Shown here piece after piece: positions 56,130 to 64,000 of a stretch of DNA of 64,000 bases. Source of the stretch: Stenotrophomonas sp. SY1 (lineage in GTDB: Bacteria > Pseudomonadota > Gammaproteobacteria > Xanthomonadales > Xanthomonadaceae); NCBI RefSeq assembly GCF_021202945.1, contig NZ_JAJOYR010000001.1, positions 1,426,001 to 1,490,000 of the forward strand, given 5' to 3'. The position numbers were made by a program, and so were the translations under genes. Position 1 is the stretch's first letter; each line of letters opens with the position of its first letter. The notes beneath the pieces are model-generated. The model did not search any database and was not told the origin of the DNA. It saw only the letters and a program-made list of their open reading frames with translations.

Positions 56130-59100
56130 ATGGGTAACAGGATGTCGGTGCGTATGCGGTGGGCGGCGGTCGCTTTGGCGGCGCTGGCCCTGGTTGCAGG
56201 ATGCAAGAGGAACGAAACCGGCCAGCTGCCCGGTGCGACCGGCGAGGCCATCGTCGCCAAGCAGGAAGAGGTCAAGGGCTTCGCGATGTTGCGGGCCTGG
56301 CCGGACCAGCAGCGCGGTGACGGGCTGGCCCTGGCGGTGGAGTTCTCGCGCCCGCTGGTCGGCACCCAGGACTTCGACAAGCTGCTGCGTTTCGAGGAAA
56401 AGGTCGGCACCGAGGAGAGCAGCTGGTCGCTGTCCGATGACGGCAAGACCCTGCGCTATCCCTACGTGGAAGCGGCCAAGGAATACACCCTGATCATTTC
56501 GCCGGACCTGCTGGCTGCCGACGGCAGCCGGCTGGGTACGGAAGTGAAGCAGAAGGTCTTCACCGGCGAGCTGGATCCGGCGGTGGGCTTTGCCTCGCAG
56601 GGCAGCGTGCTGCCGGCCAAGGACAGCCGCGGCCTGCCGGTGGTATCGGTGAACGTGCCGGAGGTGGACGTCGAGTTCCTGCGCGTGCGCGAGAAAGACC
56701 TGCCAACCTTCTTCAGCCAGTACCAGCGCGGCGGCCGGCGTGGCAGCTGGGAGCTGGACAGCGAGTACAGCGAACGCACCCCCTTGTCCAAGCTGGCCGA
56801 GCCGGTCTACGTGAACCGTTTTGTGCTCGGCGGCAAGCAGAACGAACGCGTGCTGACCTACCTGCCGATCCAGGAAGTGAAGGAGCTGCAGCAGCCCGGC
56901 CTGTACTTCGCGGTGATGAAGCGCACCGGCAGTTTCGACAGCGAGTACGACACCGCATTCTTTACCGTCAGCGACATCGGCCTGCACACGCGCGCCTACA
57001 AGGACACGCTGTTCGTGCACACCGCCTCGCTGGCCAATGGCGCCGCAGCGAAGAAGGTGGAGCTGAAGGTCATCGATGCCAAGGGCGAGGTGGTGCTCAA
57101 GGGCCAGACCGACGCCAACGGCAACGCGCTGCTCAACTACACGCTGGACGCGGCGCACGTGCTGGTCGCCTCCAGTGGCAGCGACACCACGATGCTGCCG
57201 TTCAACCAGCCGGCGCTGGACCTGAGCGAGTTCGCCGTGGCTGGCCGCCAGAACGCCAATTTCGACGTGTTCGCCTGGTCCGGCCGGGATCTGTACCGCC
57301 CCGGCGAGACCGTGCGCGTGTCGGCATTGCTGCGCGACAACGATGGCAAGCCGCTTGCCGGCCCGGCCAAGGGCGGGCATCCGGTATTCCTGCGGCTCAA
57401 GCAGCCTGACGGCAAGACTTTCCGCGAAACCCGCCTGCAGGCTGGTGAGCAGGGTTACTTCTCGTTCGAGCAGACCATTCCCGTGGAAGCACCGACCGGT
57501 CGCTGGCAGGTGGAATTCCGTACCGACCCGGGCAGCAAGGAGGCGGTGCAGGGCATGACCCTGCGCATCGAGGAATTCCTGCCCGAGCGCATGAAGCTGG
57601 ATCTGAACAGCGCGCAGAAGACGCTCAAGCCCGGCGAGCCACTCAAGCTGCAGGCCGACGCGGCGTATCTGTACGGCGCGCCCGCCGACGGCAACCGCTT
57701 CACTGCGCGTTTGGCGGTGGCGGTGGAGCAGCATCCGCTCGAATCGATGCCGGGCTGGTTCTTCGGTGACCCGACAGTGCAGCTGCCGCGCGAAGCCAAC
57801 GACGTGATCGACACCACGCTGCCGGCCGACGGCAAGCTGCGCCAGGATGTCGCCCTCCCGGCCGAGGCGGGCAAGGGCACCACGGTTTCGGCATTGCTGT
57901 CCGGCAGCGTCTATGAAACCGGTGGCCGCACCGTGACCCGCACGCTCAAGCGCGTGTTGTGGCCTGCGCCGGCGCTGGTGGCGGTGCGTCCGTTGTTCAA
58001 CGACGCCGATGGTGCCGATGCCAACGCCAATGCCGGCTTTGAACTGACGCGCGTGGATGCCGACGGCAAGCCGCAGCCGGGCAAGGGGCTGAAGGTCACG
58101 CTGGTGCGCGAGCTGCGCGATTACCACTGGACCTACACCGACAGCCGTTGGGATTACGACTTCACCCGTCGTTTCGAGAACAAGGAAACCCGCACGCTCG
58201 ACGCCGGTGCTACCTCGGCCAGATTCGACTTCCCGGTGGAGTGGGGCGAGTACCGGGTGGATGTGTTCGACCCGGCTACCGGCCTGACCATGCGCTATCC
58301 GTTCCGCGCCGGCTGGAGCTGGGACGACGACAACCGGGGCCTGGACGCGCGTCCTGACAAGGTCAAGCTGGCGCTGGACAAGACCGCTTACCGGGCCGGT
58401 GACACGCTCAAGGTGACGGTGACACCGCCGCATGCCGGCCGTGGCCTGCTGATGGTCGAGAGCGACCACATGCTGTACGTGCAGGACATCGACGCCAAGC
58501 CCGGCAGTACCTTTGAAATTCCGGTCACCAAGGACTGGGAGCGGCATGACGTCTACGTCACCGCGCTGGTGTTCCGTGGCGGCAGCGCACCGAGCAGGAT
58601 CACCCCGGCGCGTGCGGTCGGCGTGGTGCATGTGGCGATGGATCGCGGCAATCGTCGTGTGGCGGTAGGCGTGGTCGCACCGAAGCAGATGCGTCCCGAG
58701 CAACCGATGACGGTGACGGTCAGCGCACCGGAACTGGCCGGCAAGCCGGCGCATGTCACTGTGTCGGCCGTGGACGTGGGCATTCTCAACATCACCCGCT
58801 TCGCGGTGCCGGATGCGCCGGCGCACTTCTTCGCGCAGCGGCGCCTGGGCGTGGATGCGTATGACATCTACGGGCGGGTGATCGAAAGCTTCGAGGGCAA
58901 CAACGGCAAGCTCAAGTTCGGCGGCGACATGGCGTTGGCGGCATTGCCGCAGGCCAAGCGCCCCACCGCGCGCGTGCAGACCGTGGACCTGTTCTCCGGG
59001 CCGGTGGCGCTGGATGCCAAGGGCAATGCGCGTATCCGCCTGCCGGTGCCGGATTTCAACGGCACGCTGCGGGTTTCGGCGCTGGTCTATGCCGACGACC

Positions 59101-61049
59101 GTTACGGCAACCGCGATGTGGAGACGCTGGTGCGAGCGCCGATCCTGGCCGAAGCCAGCATGCCGCGGGTAATGGCGCCGGGCGACCGCAGCACCGTCAC
59201 GCTGGACGTGCAGAACTTCACCGGCAAGCCGGGCGAGTTCTCGGTGCGGGTGGACGGCGAAGGCCCGCTGGGCATCGGCGAATCCGCGCGCAAGGTGCAG
59301 CTGGCCGCGGATGCCAAGAGCACGCTGAGCTTTCCGCTGAGCGCGCAGGAAGGCTACAGCGTGGCCAAGGTGCGGGTGCGGGTGGATGGCAACGGTTTCA
59401 AGGTGGACCGCCGCTACGACCTGCCGGTGCGCGCGGCGTGGCCGCAGGTGCTGCGTTCGCAGACGCGCACGCTGGACCCATTGGCGGCGATCACGCTGGA
59501 CAGTGATTTCGCCAGCGGCCTGATGGCCGGTTCGGTCAATGCGCGCATGCTGGTCAGCGCCTTGCCGCCGATCCCGTTCGCATCGGCGTTGCAGGGCGCA
59601 TTGAACTATCCGTACGGTTGCGCGGAACAGACCACCAGCAAAGGCTACGCAGCGCTGATGCTGGACCAGGCCACGTCGGCCATGCTCGGTGCCGATGGGC
59701 TGGATGCCAAGGCACGTCGCGAGCGCATGGAAGGCGCGTTCGGGCGGCTGGCCTCGATGCAGGTGGCCAACGGCAACTTCTCGATGTGGGGTGACGATGA
59801 CTACATCAATCCGGCGCTGACGCCCTACATCGCCGAGTTCCTGCTCGACGCCAAGGACGCCGGTTTCGCCGTGCCGGAGAACGTGCTGCAGAAGGCGCTC
59901 AACCGGATCAGCGAGGACCTGCTCAGTGGTGGCAACCAGTTCTACGGGCAGGACCGCCGCGATGCATTGAAGTTCGCCAACCAGGCCTATTCGGGCTACG
60001 TGCTGGCACGGGTCAACCGGGCACCGTTGGGCACGCTGCGCACGTTGTGGGACAACGAACGCAGCAAGGCGGTGTCGGGCCTGTCGCTGGTGCATCTGGG
60101 CGTGGCGCTGTCGCTGCAGGGCGATGGCAAGCGCGGCCAGGCGGCGATCGCGGCCGGGTTCGCCAAGCCCACGGCGGACCGCCCCTCGTACTTCGGCGAC
60201 TACGGCAGCCCGTTGCGGGATGACGCGCTGATGATCGCGCTGCTGCACGAGCGTGGCCTGTCCAAGCCGGAATACGATGCGCGCGCGGTGAGCCTCGGCC
60301 GCGAGCTGGATGCACGTCGCAACAGCGGCTGGCTGTGGCTGAGCACCCAGGAGCAGGTGGCACTGGCGCGGCTGGGCAAGGCGTTGATGGTCAACCAGAA
60401 GAAGCTGGTGTCCGGTGAACTGGCCGTCGGCGGCAATGTCGAGAGCATCGATGCACGCAAGGTGTTCGCGCGTGTGTTCGATACGGCCCAGCTGGCGCAG
60501 GGGGTGCGTTTCTCGCCGCAGGGCGAGGCGCCGATGTTCGCCAGCCTGGAAGTTGCGGGCATCCCGCGCCAGGCACCGGCACCGGACAACACCCACATCG
60601 GCATCGAACGCAGCTGGTACGGCACCGACGGCAAGCCGTGGACGCCGCGCTCGTTGAAGGAAGGCGAGGCCTTGATCGTGCGACTGTCCATCACCGCGAA
60701 CACGGCAATGCCCGACGCGCTGGTGACCGATCTGCTGCCCGCTGGCCTGGAGATCGAGAACTTCAACCTAGGCGATGCCAAGCAGTGGGCCGACGTGGTG
60801 GTGGACGGCGTGGATATCAGCGACCGCTCGCGCGCGGCCGACGTCAAGCACGAAGAGTTCCGTGATGACCGCTACGTGGCCGCGCTGAATCTCTCGCGTG
60901 GCAGCACCGCACACGTGTTCTACCTGGTGCGCGCGGTCACCCCCGGCACCTACACAGTGCCGCCGCCGCTGGCCGAGGACATGTACCGTCCTGACCTGCG
61001 CGGTGTGGGTCGCTCCAATCCGACCACGATCACGGTGGTGCAGCCGTAA
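56130..61049 (+). CDS. Bacterial alpha-2-macroglobulin lipoprotein (YfhM type)
   Basis: A 1639-residue periplasmic lipoprotein that traps proteases. The lipobox LVAGC has Cys at 25, and the next residue (K) suggests the outer membrane. Then come MG1/MG2-like domains, a bait region (about 900-960), and the thioester motif GCAEQ with Cys at about 1164, followed by the alpha-helical thioester domain. GGAGA precedes the ATG. The pair with pbpC is widespread: the macroglobulin blocks intruding proteases while PbpC patches the wall. Confidence 0.95.
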   Translation: MGNRMSVRMRWAAVALAALALVAGCKRNETGQLPGATGEAIVAKQEEVKGFAMLRAWPDQQRGDGLALAVEFSRPLVGTQDFDKLLRFEEKVGTEESSWSLSDDGKTLRYPYVEAAKEYTLIISPDLLAADGSRLGTEVKQKVFTGELDPAVGFASQGSVLPAKDSRGLPVVSVNVPEVDVEFLRVREKDLPTFFSQYQRGGRRGSWELDSEYSERTPLSKLAEPVYVNRFVLGGKQNERVLTYLPIQEVKELQQPGLYFAVMKRTGSFDSEYDTAFFTVSDIGLHTRAYKDTLFVHTASLANGAAAKKVELKVIDAKGEVVLKGQTDANGNALLNYTLDAAHVLVASSGSDTTMLPFNQPALDLSEFAVAGRQNANFDVFAWSGRDLYRPGETVRVSALLRDNDGKPLAGPAKGGHPVFLRLKQPDGKTFRETRLQAGEQGYFSFEQTIPVEAPTGRWQVEFRTDPGSKEAVQGMTLRIEEFLPERMKLDLNSAQKTLKPGEPLKLQADAAYLYGAPADGNRFTARLAVAVEQHPLESMPGWFFGDPTVQLPREANDVIDTTLPADGKLRQDVALPAEAGKGTTVSALLSGSVYETGGRTVTRTLKRVLWPAPALVAVRPLFNDADGADANANAGFELTRVDADGKPQPGKGLKVTLVRELRDYHWTYTDSRWDYDFTRRFENKETRTLDAGATSARFDFPVEWGEYRVDVFDPATGLTMRYPFRAGWSWDDDNRGLDARPDKVKLALDKTAYRAGDTLKVTVTPPHAGRGLLMVESDHMLYVQDIDAKPGSTFEIPVTKDWERHDVYVTALVFRGGSAPSRITPARAVGVVHVAMDRGNRRVAVGVVAPKQMRPEQPMTVTVSAPELAGKPAHVTVSAVDVGILNITRFAVPDAPAHFFAQRRLGVDAYDIYGRVIESFEGNNGKLKFGGDMALAALPQAKRPTARVQTVDLFSGPVALDAKGNARIRLPVPDFNGTLRVSALVYADDRYGNRDVETLVRAPILAEASMPRVMAPGDRSTVTLDVQNFTGKPGEFSVRVDGEGPLGIGESARKVQLAADAKSTLSFPLSAQEGYSVAKVRVRVDGNGFKVDRRYDLPVRAAWPQVLRSQTRTLDPLAAITLDSDFASGLMAGSVNARMLVSALPPIPFASALQGALNYPYGCAEQTTSKGYAALMLDQATSAMLGADGLDAKARRERMEGAFGRLASMQVANGNFSMWGDDDYINPALTPYIAEFLLDAKDAGFAVPENVLQKALNRISEDLLSGGNQFYGQDRRDALKFANQAYSGYVLARVNRAPLGTLRTLWDNERSKAVSGLSLVHLGVALSLQGDGKRGQAAIAAGFAKPTADRPSYFGDYGSPLRDDALMIALLHERGLSKPEYDARAVSLGRELDARRNSGWLWLSTQEQVALARLGKALMVNQKKLVSGELAVGGNVESIDARKVFARVFDTAQLAQGVRFSPQGEAPMFASLEVAGIPRQAPAPDNTHIGIERSWYGTDGKPWTPRSLKEGEALIVRLSITANTAMPDALVTDLLPAGLEIENFNLGDAKQWADVVVDGVDISDRSRAADVKHEEFRDDRYVAALNLSRGSTAHVFYLVRAVTPGTYTVPPPLAEDMYRPDLRGVGRSNPTTITVVQP

Positions 61050-61068
61050 GCGGGATGCTCCAGCTTTT

Positions 61069-61097
61069 CCCCCTCCCTTTGCCAAAGGCAAGGGGAG
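61069..61097. repeat. Hairpin between the macroglobulin gene and pbpC
   Basis: CCCCTCCCTTTGCC-AAA-GGCAAGGGGAGGG-like palindrome, 20 bases after the macroglobulin stop. Member of the third repeat family. It fills part of the 252-base gap; I see no gene there. Confidence 0.75.
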
Positions 61098-61301
61098 GGC
61101 CGGGGAGGGGTAAGCTCTCCCGTTACTTGTCTCCGGCAACGGCATCACGACAGCGCAGAGGCAATTCCAAGCGCGCCTCCGGCATTGCGTTCGCAGGCAG
61201 GATGGATTTGGCGATGCATCTCCTCCTTGCGATGGCCCCCGCCGCCATGCGACCCAGTCCGCTCCCACAACCACCCGGTCACGATTGAAGAACAGGTACG
61301 A

Positions 61302-63686
61302 GTGAACACGCGCGTCCAATGGCTGAAGAACGTTGGCACCCGCTTGCGCGCGGCTCTCACGCTCCGCAATCTGCGCTGGGGATTGGCAGGGCTGCTGGCC
61401 CTGCTGCTGGTGCTGGACCTGTCCTTCCCGCCGCCGCTGCCAAAATCGCGTGACACCAGCACCTTGGTGGTGGCCGCCGACGGCACGCCGCTGCGCGCCT
61501 TCGCCGATGCCGAAGGCGTGTGGCGTTACCCGGCCGACGCCAAATCCATCTCACCGCTGTATCTGCAGGCCTTGCTGACCTACGAGGACCGCTGGTTCTG
61601 GCGGCATCCGGGCATCAATCCGTGGGCGTTGCTGCGTGCCGGCAAGCAGATGCTGCTGGAGCGGCGCATTGTTTCCGGCGGCTCCACGCTGACCATGCAG
61701 GTGGCGCGCATCCTTGATCCGCATACGCGCACGCCGTGGGGCAAGCTCAAGCAGCTGCTGCGTGCGTTGCAGCTGGAAGCGCACCTGAGCAAGGCCGAAA
61801 TTCTCAACCTGTACCTGCAACGCGCGCCTTACGGCGGTACCATCGAAGGCGTGGAGGCGGCCAGCTGGGCATATCTGGGCAAGTCCGCGGCACATCTGTC
61901 GCAGGCCGAGGCGGCGCTGCTGGCGGTGCTGCCGCAGTCACCGAGCCGGCTGCGGCCGGATCGTCACCCGGAAGCGGCCCAGCGTGCCCGCGACAAGGTC
62001 CTTTCGCGCATGAGCGAGCTGGGTGTGTGGTCGGCCGAGGACGTGGCCGACGCCCGCATCGAGCCGGTGGTGGCGCGCTCGCTGAAGCAACCGCTGCATG
62101 CCGCATTGCTCGCGCAGCGCCTGCACGGGCAACAGCCACGCGCGGCACATATCCGCACCACGCTGGACAGCGGCTTGCAGCGCACGCTGGAAGAGCGCGT
62201 GGCGGCCTACTTCTCGCAGCTGCCCGAACGTACCTCCGCCGCGCTGCTGGTGATGGACAACAACACTCTGGAAGCGCGGGCCTACGTCGGCTCGGTGGCG
62301 TTCGGTGACAAGCCGCGTCTGGGCCATGTGGACATGGTGCAGGCGTGGCGTTCGCCCGGTTCCACGCTCAAACCGTTCCTGTACGGCATGGCGCTGGACG
62401 ATGGCCTGATCCATTCCGAAAGCCTGTTGGTCGATGCGCCGCAGAGTTTTGGCGGATACCGCCCGGGCAACTTCGACGCGGCATTCAACGGACCGATTGG
62501 GGTGGCCAGCGCGTTGCGGCTGTCCTTGAACGTGCCGTCGGTGGACCTGCTGGATCGCGTTGGGCCTGCGCGCTTCTCCGCGCGCCTGGCCAATGGCGGG
62601 GTGAGCCTGAAATTCCCGCACGGCGCCAAGCCGAATCTGGCGGTCATCCTCGGCGGCACCGGCGCACAGCTGGAAGGATTGGTGGGCGCGTTTTCTTCGT
62701 TCAATCGTGGCGGCATCGCCGGACGCGTGCGTTACACCGCGCAGGAGCCGAAGATCGAACGCAGGATGATGTCCGAAGGCGCGGCCTGGATCGTGCGTGA
62801 CATCCTTGAATCCAATCCGCGTCCCGGTTACGGCGTGGGCACCTTCGACACCGGCAGCCGTCCGCGCGTGGCCTGGAAGACCGGCACCAGCTACGGCTAC
62901 CGCGACGCCTGGGCGATCGGCAGCACGCGTCAATACACGGTGGGCGTGTGGGTGGGACGGCCGGACGGCACACCGTTGCCGGGCCAGTACGGCGCGGTCA
63001 CCGCGTTGCCGCTGATGTTCGAGGTCATCGACAGCCTGCCGCGCCAGCCCGGCGACAACGCCACGCGCACGCCGCCGGCCAGCGTCAGCGAAGTGGAAAT
63101 CTGCTGGCCGTTGGGCATTGCCGCCGAACAGACGCCAGCGGCGATGTGCCAGCGGCGTTTCCCGGCGATGGTGCTCGACGGCGTGGTGCCACCGACCTTC
63201 GCCGAACGCGATGCACGCTTGTGGCAATCGGGCAGGGTGCGTTTGCAGGTGGATGCGGATACCGGCAAGCGTGTCTCGGCCGGTTGCGAAGGGCATGACC
63301 GATTGGAAGATCGCGAAATCGCCCGCTGGCCGGCATTGGCGTCGCCGTGGTTGTCGGTGTCACAACGGCAGGCGCAGCAGTTGCCGCCGTTGGCCGACGG
63401 CTGCCCGGATGATGGGCGCCAGTCCGACGCGGTGCTGCATATCGACGGGCTCAACGACAAGGCAACGCTGGCGCGGCCGCCGGGTGCCACGCACGGCCCG
63501 CGTCTGCAACTGCGGGCGCTGGGCAGCGAGTCGTCGATCGAGTGGTTGCTGGACGGGCGGTGGATCGTGCAGACCCAGGGTGCCCGCGTGTTCGTGCGTG
63601 ATTTTGATGAGCCCGGCGATCACACATTGACCGCACTGGCCGCGGACGGAACCTGGACGCGCGTTCGGTTCCGGGTGGTTCGGTAA
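61302..63686 (+). CDS. pbpC: Penicillin-binding protein 1C
   Basis: A 794-residue bifunctional enzyme of the periplasm. N-terminal anchor at about 22-40. The glycosyltransferase domain has YEDRWFWRHPG (Glu about 95) and GGSTLTMQVAR. The transpeptidase has the active-site SxxK in SPGSTLK (Ser about 354), SLN and KTGTSYGYRDAW. A BiPBP_C domain follows at the C terminus. The start is the GTG at 61302, preceded by AGGTACGA; upstream ATG extensions run through the intergenic repeats. Paired with the macroglobulin gene. Confidence 0.93.
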   Translation: MNTRVQWLKNVGTRLRAALTLRNLRWGLAGLLALLLVLDLSFPPPLPKSRDTSTLVVAADGTPLRAFADAEGVWRYPADAKSISPLYLQALLTYEDRWFWRHPGINPWALLRAGKQMLLERRIVSGGSTLTMQVARILDPHTRTPWGKLKQLLRALQLEAHLSKAEILNLYLQRAPYGGTIEGVEAASWAYLGKSAAHLSQAEAALLAVLPQSPSRLRPDRHPEAAQRARDKVLSRMSELGVWSAEDVADARIEPVVARSLKQPLHAALLAQRLHGQQPRAAHIRTTLDSGLQRTLEERVAAYFSQLPERTSAALLVMDNNTLEARAYVGSVAFGDKPRLGHVDMVQAWRSPGSTLKPFLYGMALDDGLIHSESLLVDAPQSFGGYRPGNFDAAFNGPIGVASALRLSLNVPSVDLLDRVGPARFSARLANGGVSLKFPHGAKPNLAVILGGTGAQLEGLVGAFSSFNRGGIAGRVRYTAQEPKIERRMMSEGAAWIVRDILESNPRPGYGVGTFDTGSRPRVAWKTGTSYGYRDAWAIGSTRQYTVGVWVGRPDGTPLPGQYGAVTALPLMFEVIDSLPRQPGDNATRTPPASVSEVEICWPLGIAAEQTPAAMCQRRFPAMVLDGVVPPTFAERDARLWQSGRVRLQVDADTGKRVSAGCEGHDRLEDREIARWPALASPWLSVSQRQAQQLPPLADGCPDDGRQSDAVLHIDGLNDKATLARPPGATHGPRLQLRALGSESSIEWLLDGRWIVQTQGARVFVRDFDEPGDHTLTALAADGTWTRVRFRVVR

Positions 63687-63734
63687 TAAGAACGCGGAGA
63701 GTGGCGAATGATCGTGCGCGGCCACGCGATCAGC

Positions 63735-63864
63735 GTACGAGCGGCTTCAGCCGCGAAGCTGGCATTTCTTCCGTTGTCAACGAAACCCGTAATCGCACAT
63801 TGTCAGCGGACGCGCTTGGCAATGACTGATGCCGCATGAGCTTCGCGGCTGAAGCCGCTCCTAC
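63735..63864. repeat. REP pair after pbpC
   Basis: GTACGAGCGGCTTCAGCCGCGAAGC (63735-63759) and the inverted unit (63840-63864). The 314 bases from the pbpC stop to the window end hold only these and the next pair; the reading frames crossing them are repeat translations. Confidence 0.86.
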
Positions 63865-63881
63865 GGGAGGTGTCGGAATCT

Positions 63882-64000
63882 GTAGGAGCGGCGTGAGCCG
63901 CGAAGCTGATGTCCTTTCCGCCGTCAAAGAGGATCGCCACCACGCAATGTGAGCAGTCGGGCTTCGTATCGTCCGATAACGCATGAGCTTCGCGGCTCAC
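63882..64000. repeat. Second REP pair, cut by the window end
   Basis: GTAGGAGCGGCGTGAGCCGCGAAGC (63882-63906) and the beginning of the inverted unit GCTTCGCGGCTCAC (63987-64000). The rest is outside the window. Confidence 0.83.

Noticed and set aside
56085-60596. A 1503-codon open frame on the minus strand under the macroglobulin gene
   Set aside because: Antisense shadow of a convincing lipoprotein gene, with the same odd His/Arg/Gln composition and no recognisable motif.
63730-63984. Small minus-strand reading frame after pbpC
   Set aside because: The peptide is a translation of REP units (repeating RLTPL/AASAAKL-like text) and has no start signals.

Overview
The window looks like chromosomal DNA from a Xanthomonadaceae gammaproteobacterium, most likely Stenotrophomonas. 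It is GC-rich, with long open reading frames antisense to real genes. It carries two kinds of GTAG-headed REP palindromes of the SMAG type described in S. maltophilia. It also carries a large TonB receptor, an S-box riboswitch before metX, and a chromosomal AAC(6')-type acetyltransferase gene fused by overlap to pdxH. No rRNA, tRNA, phage, IS transposase or CRISPR array was found. The species is an inference.

Layout. 1-8.6 kb: GMC oxidoreductase, MFS carrier, small membrane proteins, a hotdog thioesterase-like protein, and fadE with an alpha/beta hydrolase facing a TetR regulator. 8.7-12.6 kb: TonB receptor and an unrecognised secreted or outer-membrane protein. 12.7-21.3 kb: hslO, mtgA, a glycosyltransferase and CBS protein pair, an AsmA-like protein, a hemolysin III family protein, prfC and an M23 peptidase. 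21.4-25.0 kb: SAM-I riboswitch and metX-metB-hom, the methionine branch. 25-31.6 kb: EamA/RarD permease, ClpP-like anchored protein, sdaA, glutaredoxin-like protein, DUF922 protein, and a YceI / cytochrome b561 / YceI unit. 31.7-38.9 kb: two tandem, overlapping, about 1190-residue hybrid sensor kinases. 39-44 kb: DHA2 exporter, hemE, WGR mini-protein, aroB-aroK. 44-47.5 kb: dodecin, a P-loop kinase, and the overlapping run pdxH, aac(6')-like, NIF3-like, BtuF-like. 47.7-56 kb: a citrate synthase fused to an HTH domain, divergent from prpB-prpC-acnD-(DUF559)-prpF for propionate breakdown. 56-63.7 kb: alpha-2-macroglobulin lipoprotein and pbpC.

Most notable. (1) The metX leader is an S-box aptamer followed by two mutually exclusive pairings; one hides the metX start codon, giving a readable translational switch. 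(2) A DUF559 nuclease-like gene sits in the prp operon between two 40-bp direct repeats (one mismatch), each followed by a second hairpin of the same family, as if it were a small repeat-borne cassette. (3) A DNA-binding-domain/citrate synthase fusion sits where a prp regulator would be expected, facing palindromes in the shared promoter region. (4) Two tandem beta-propeller hybrid kinases have no output regulator nearby.

REP palindromes usually lie at the ends of convergent genes. A third family of CCCTCTCCC-type hairpins lies between genes of the prp operon, upstream of aroB's 3' end, and between the macroglobulin gene and pbpC.
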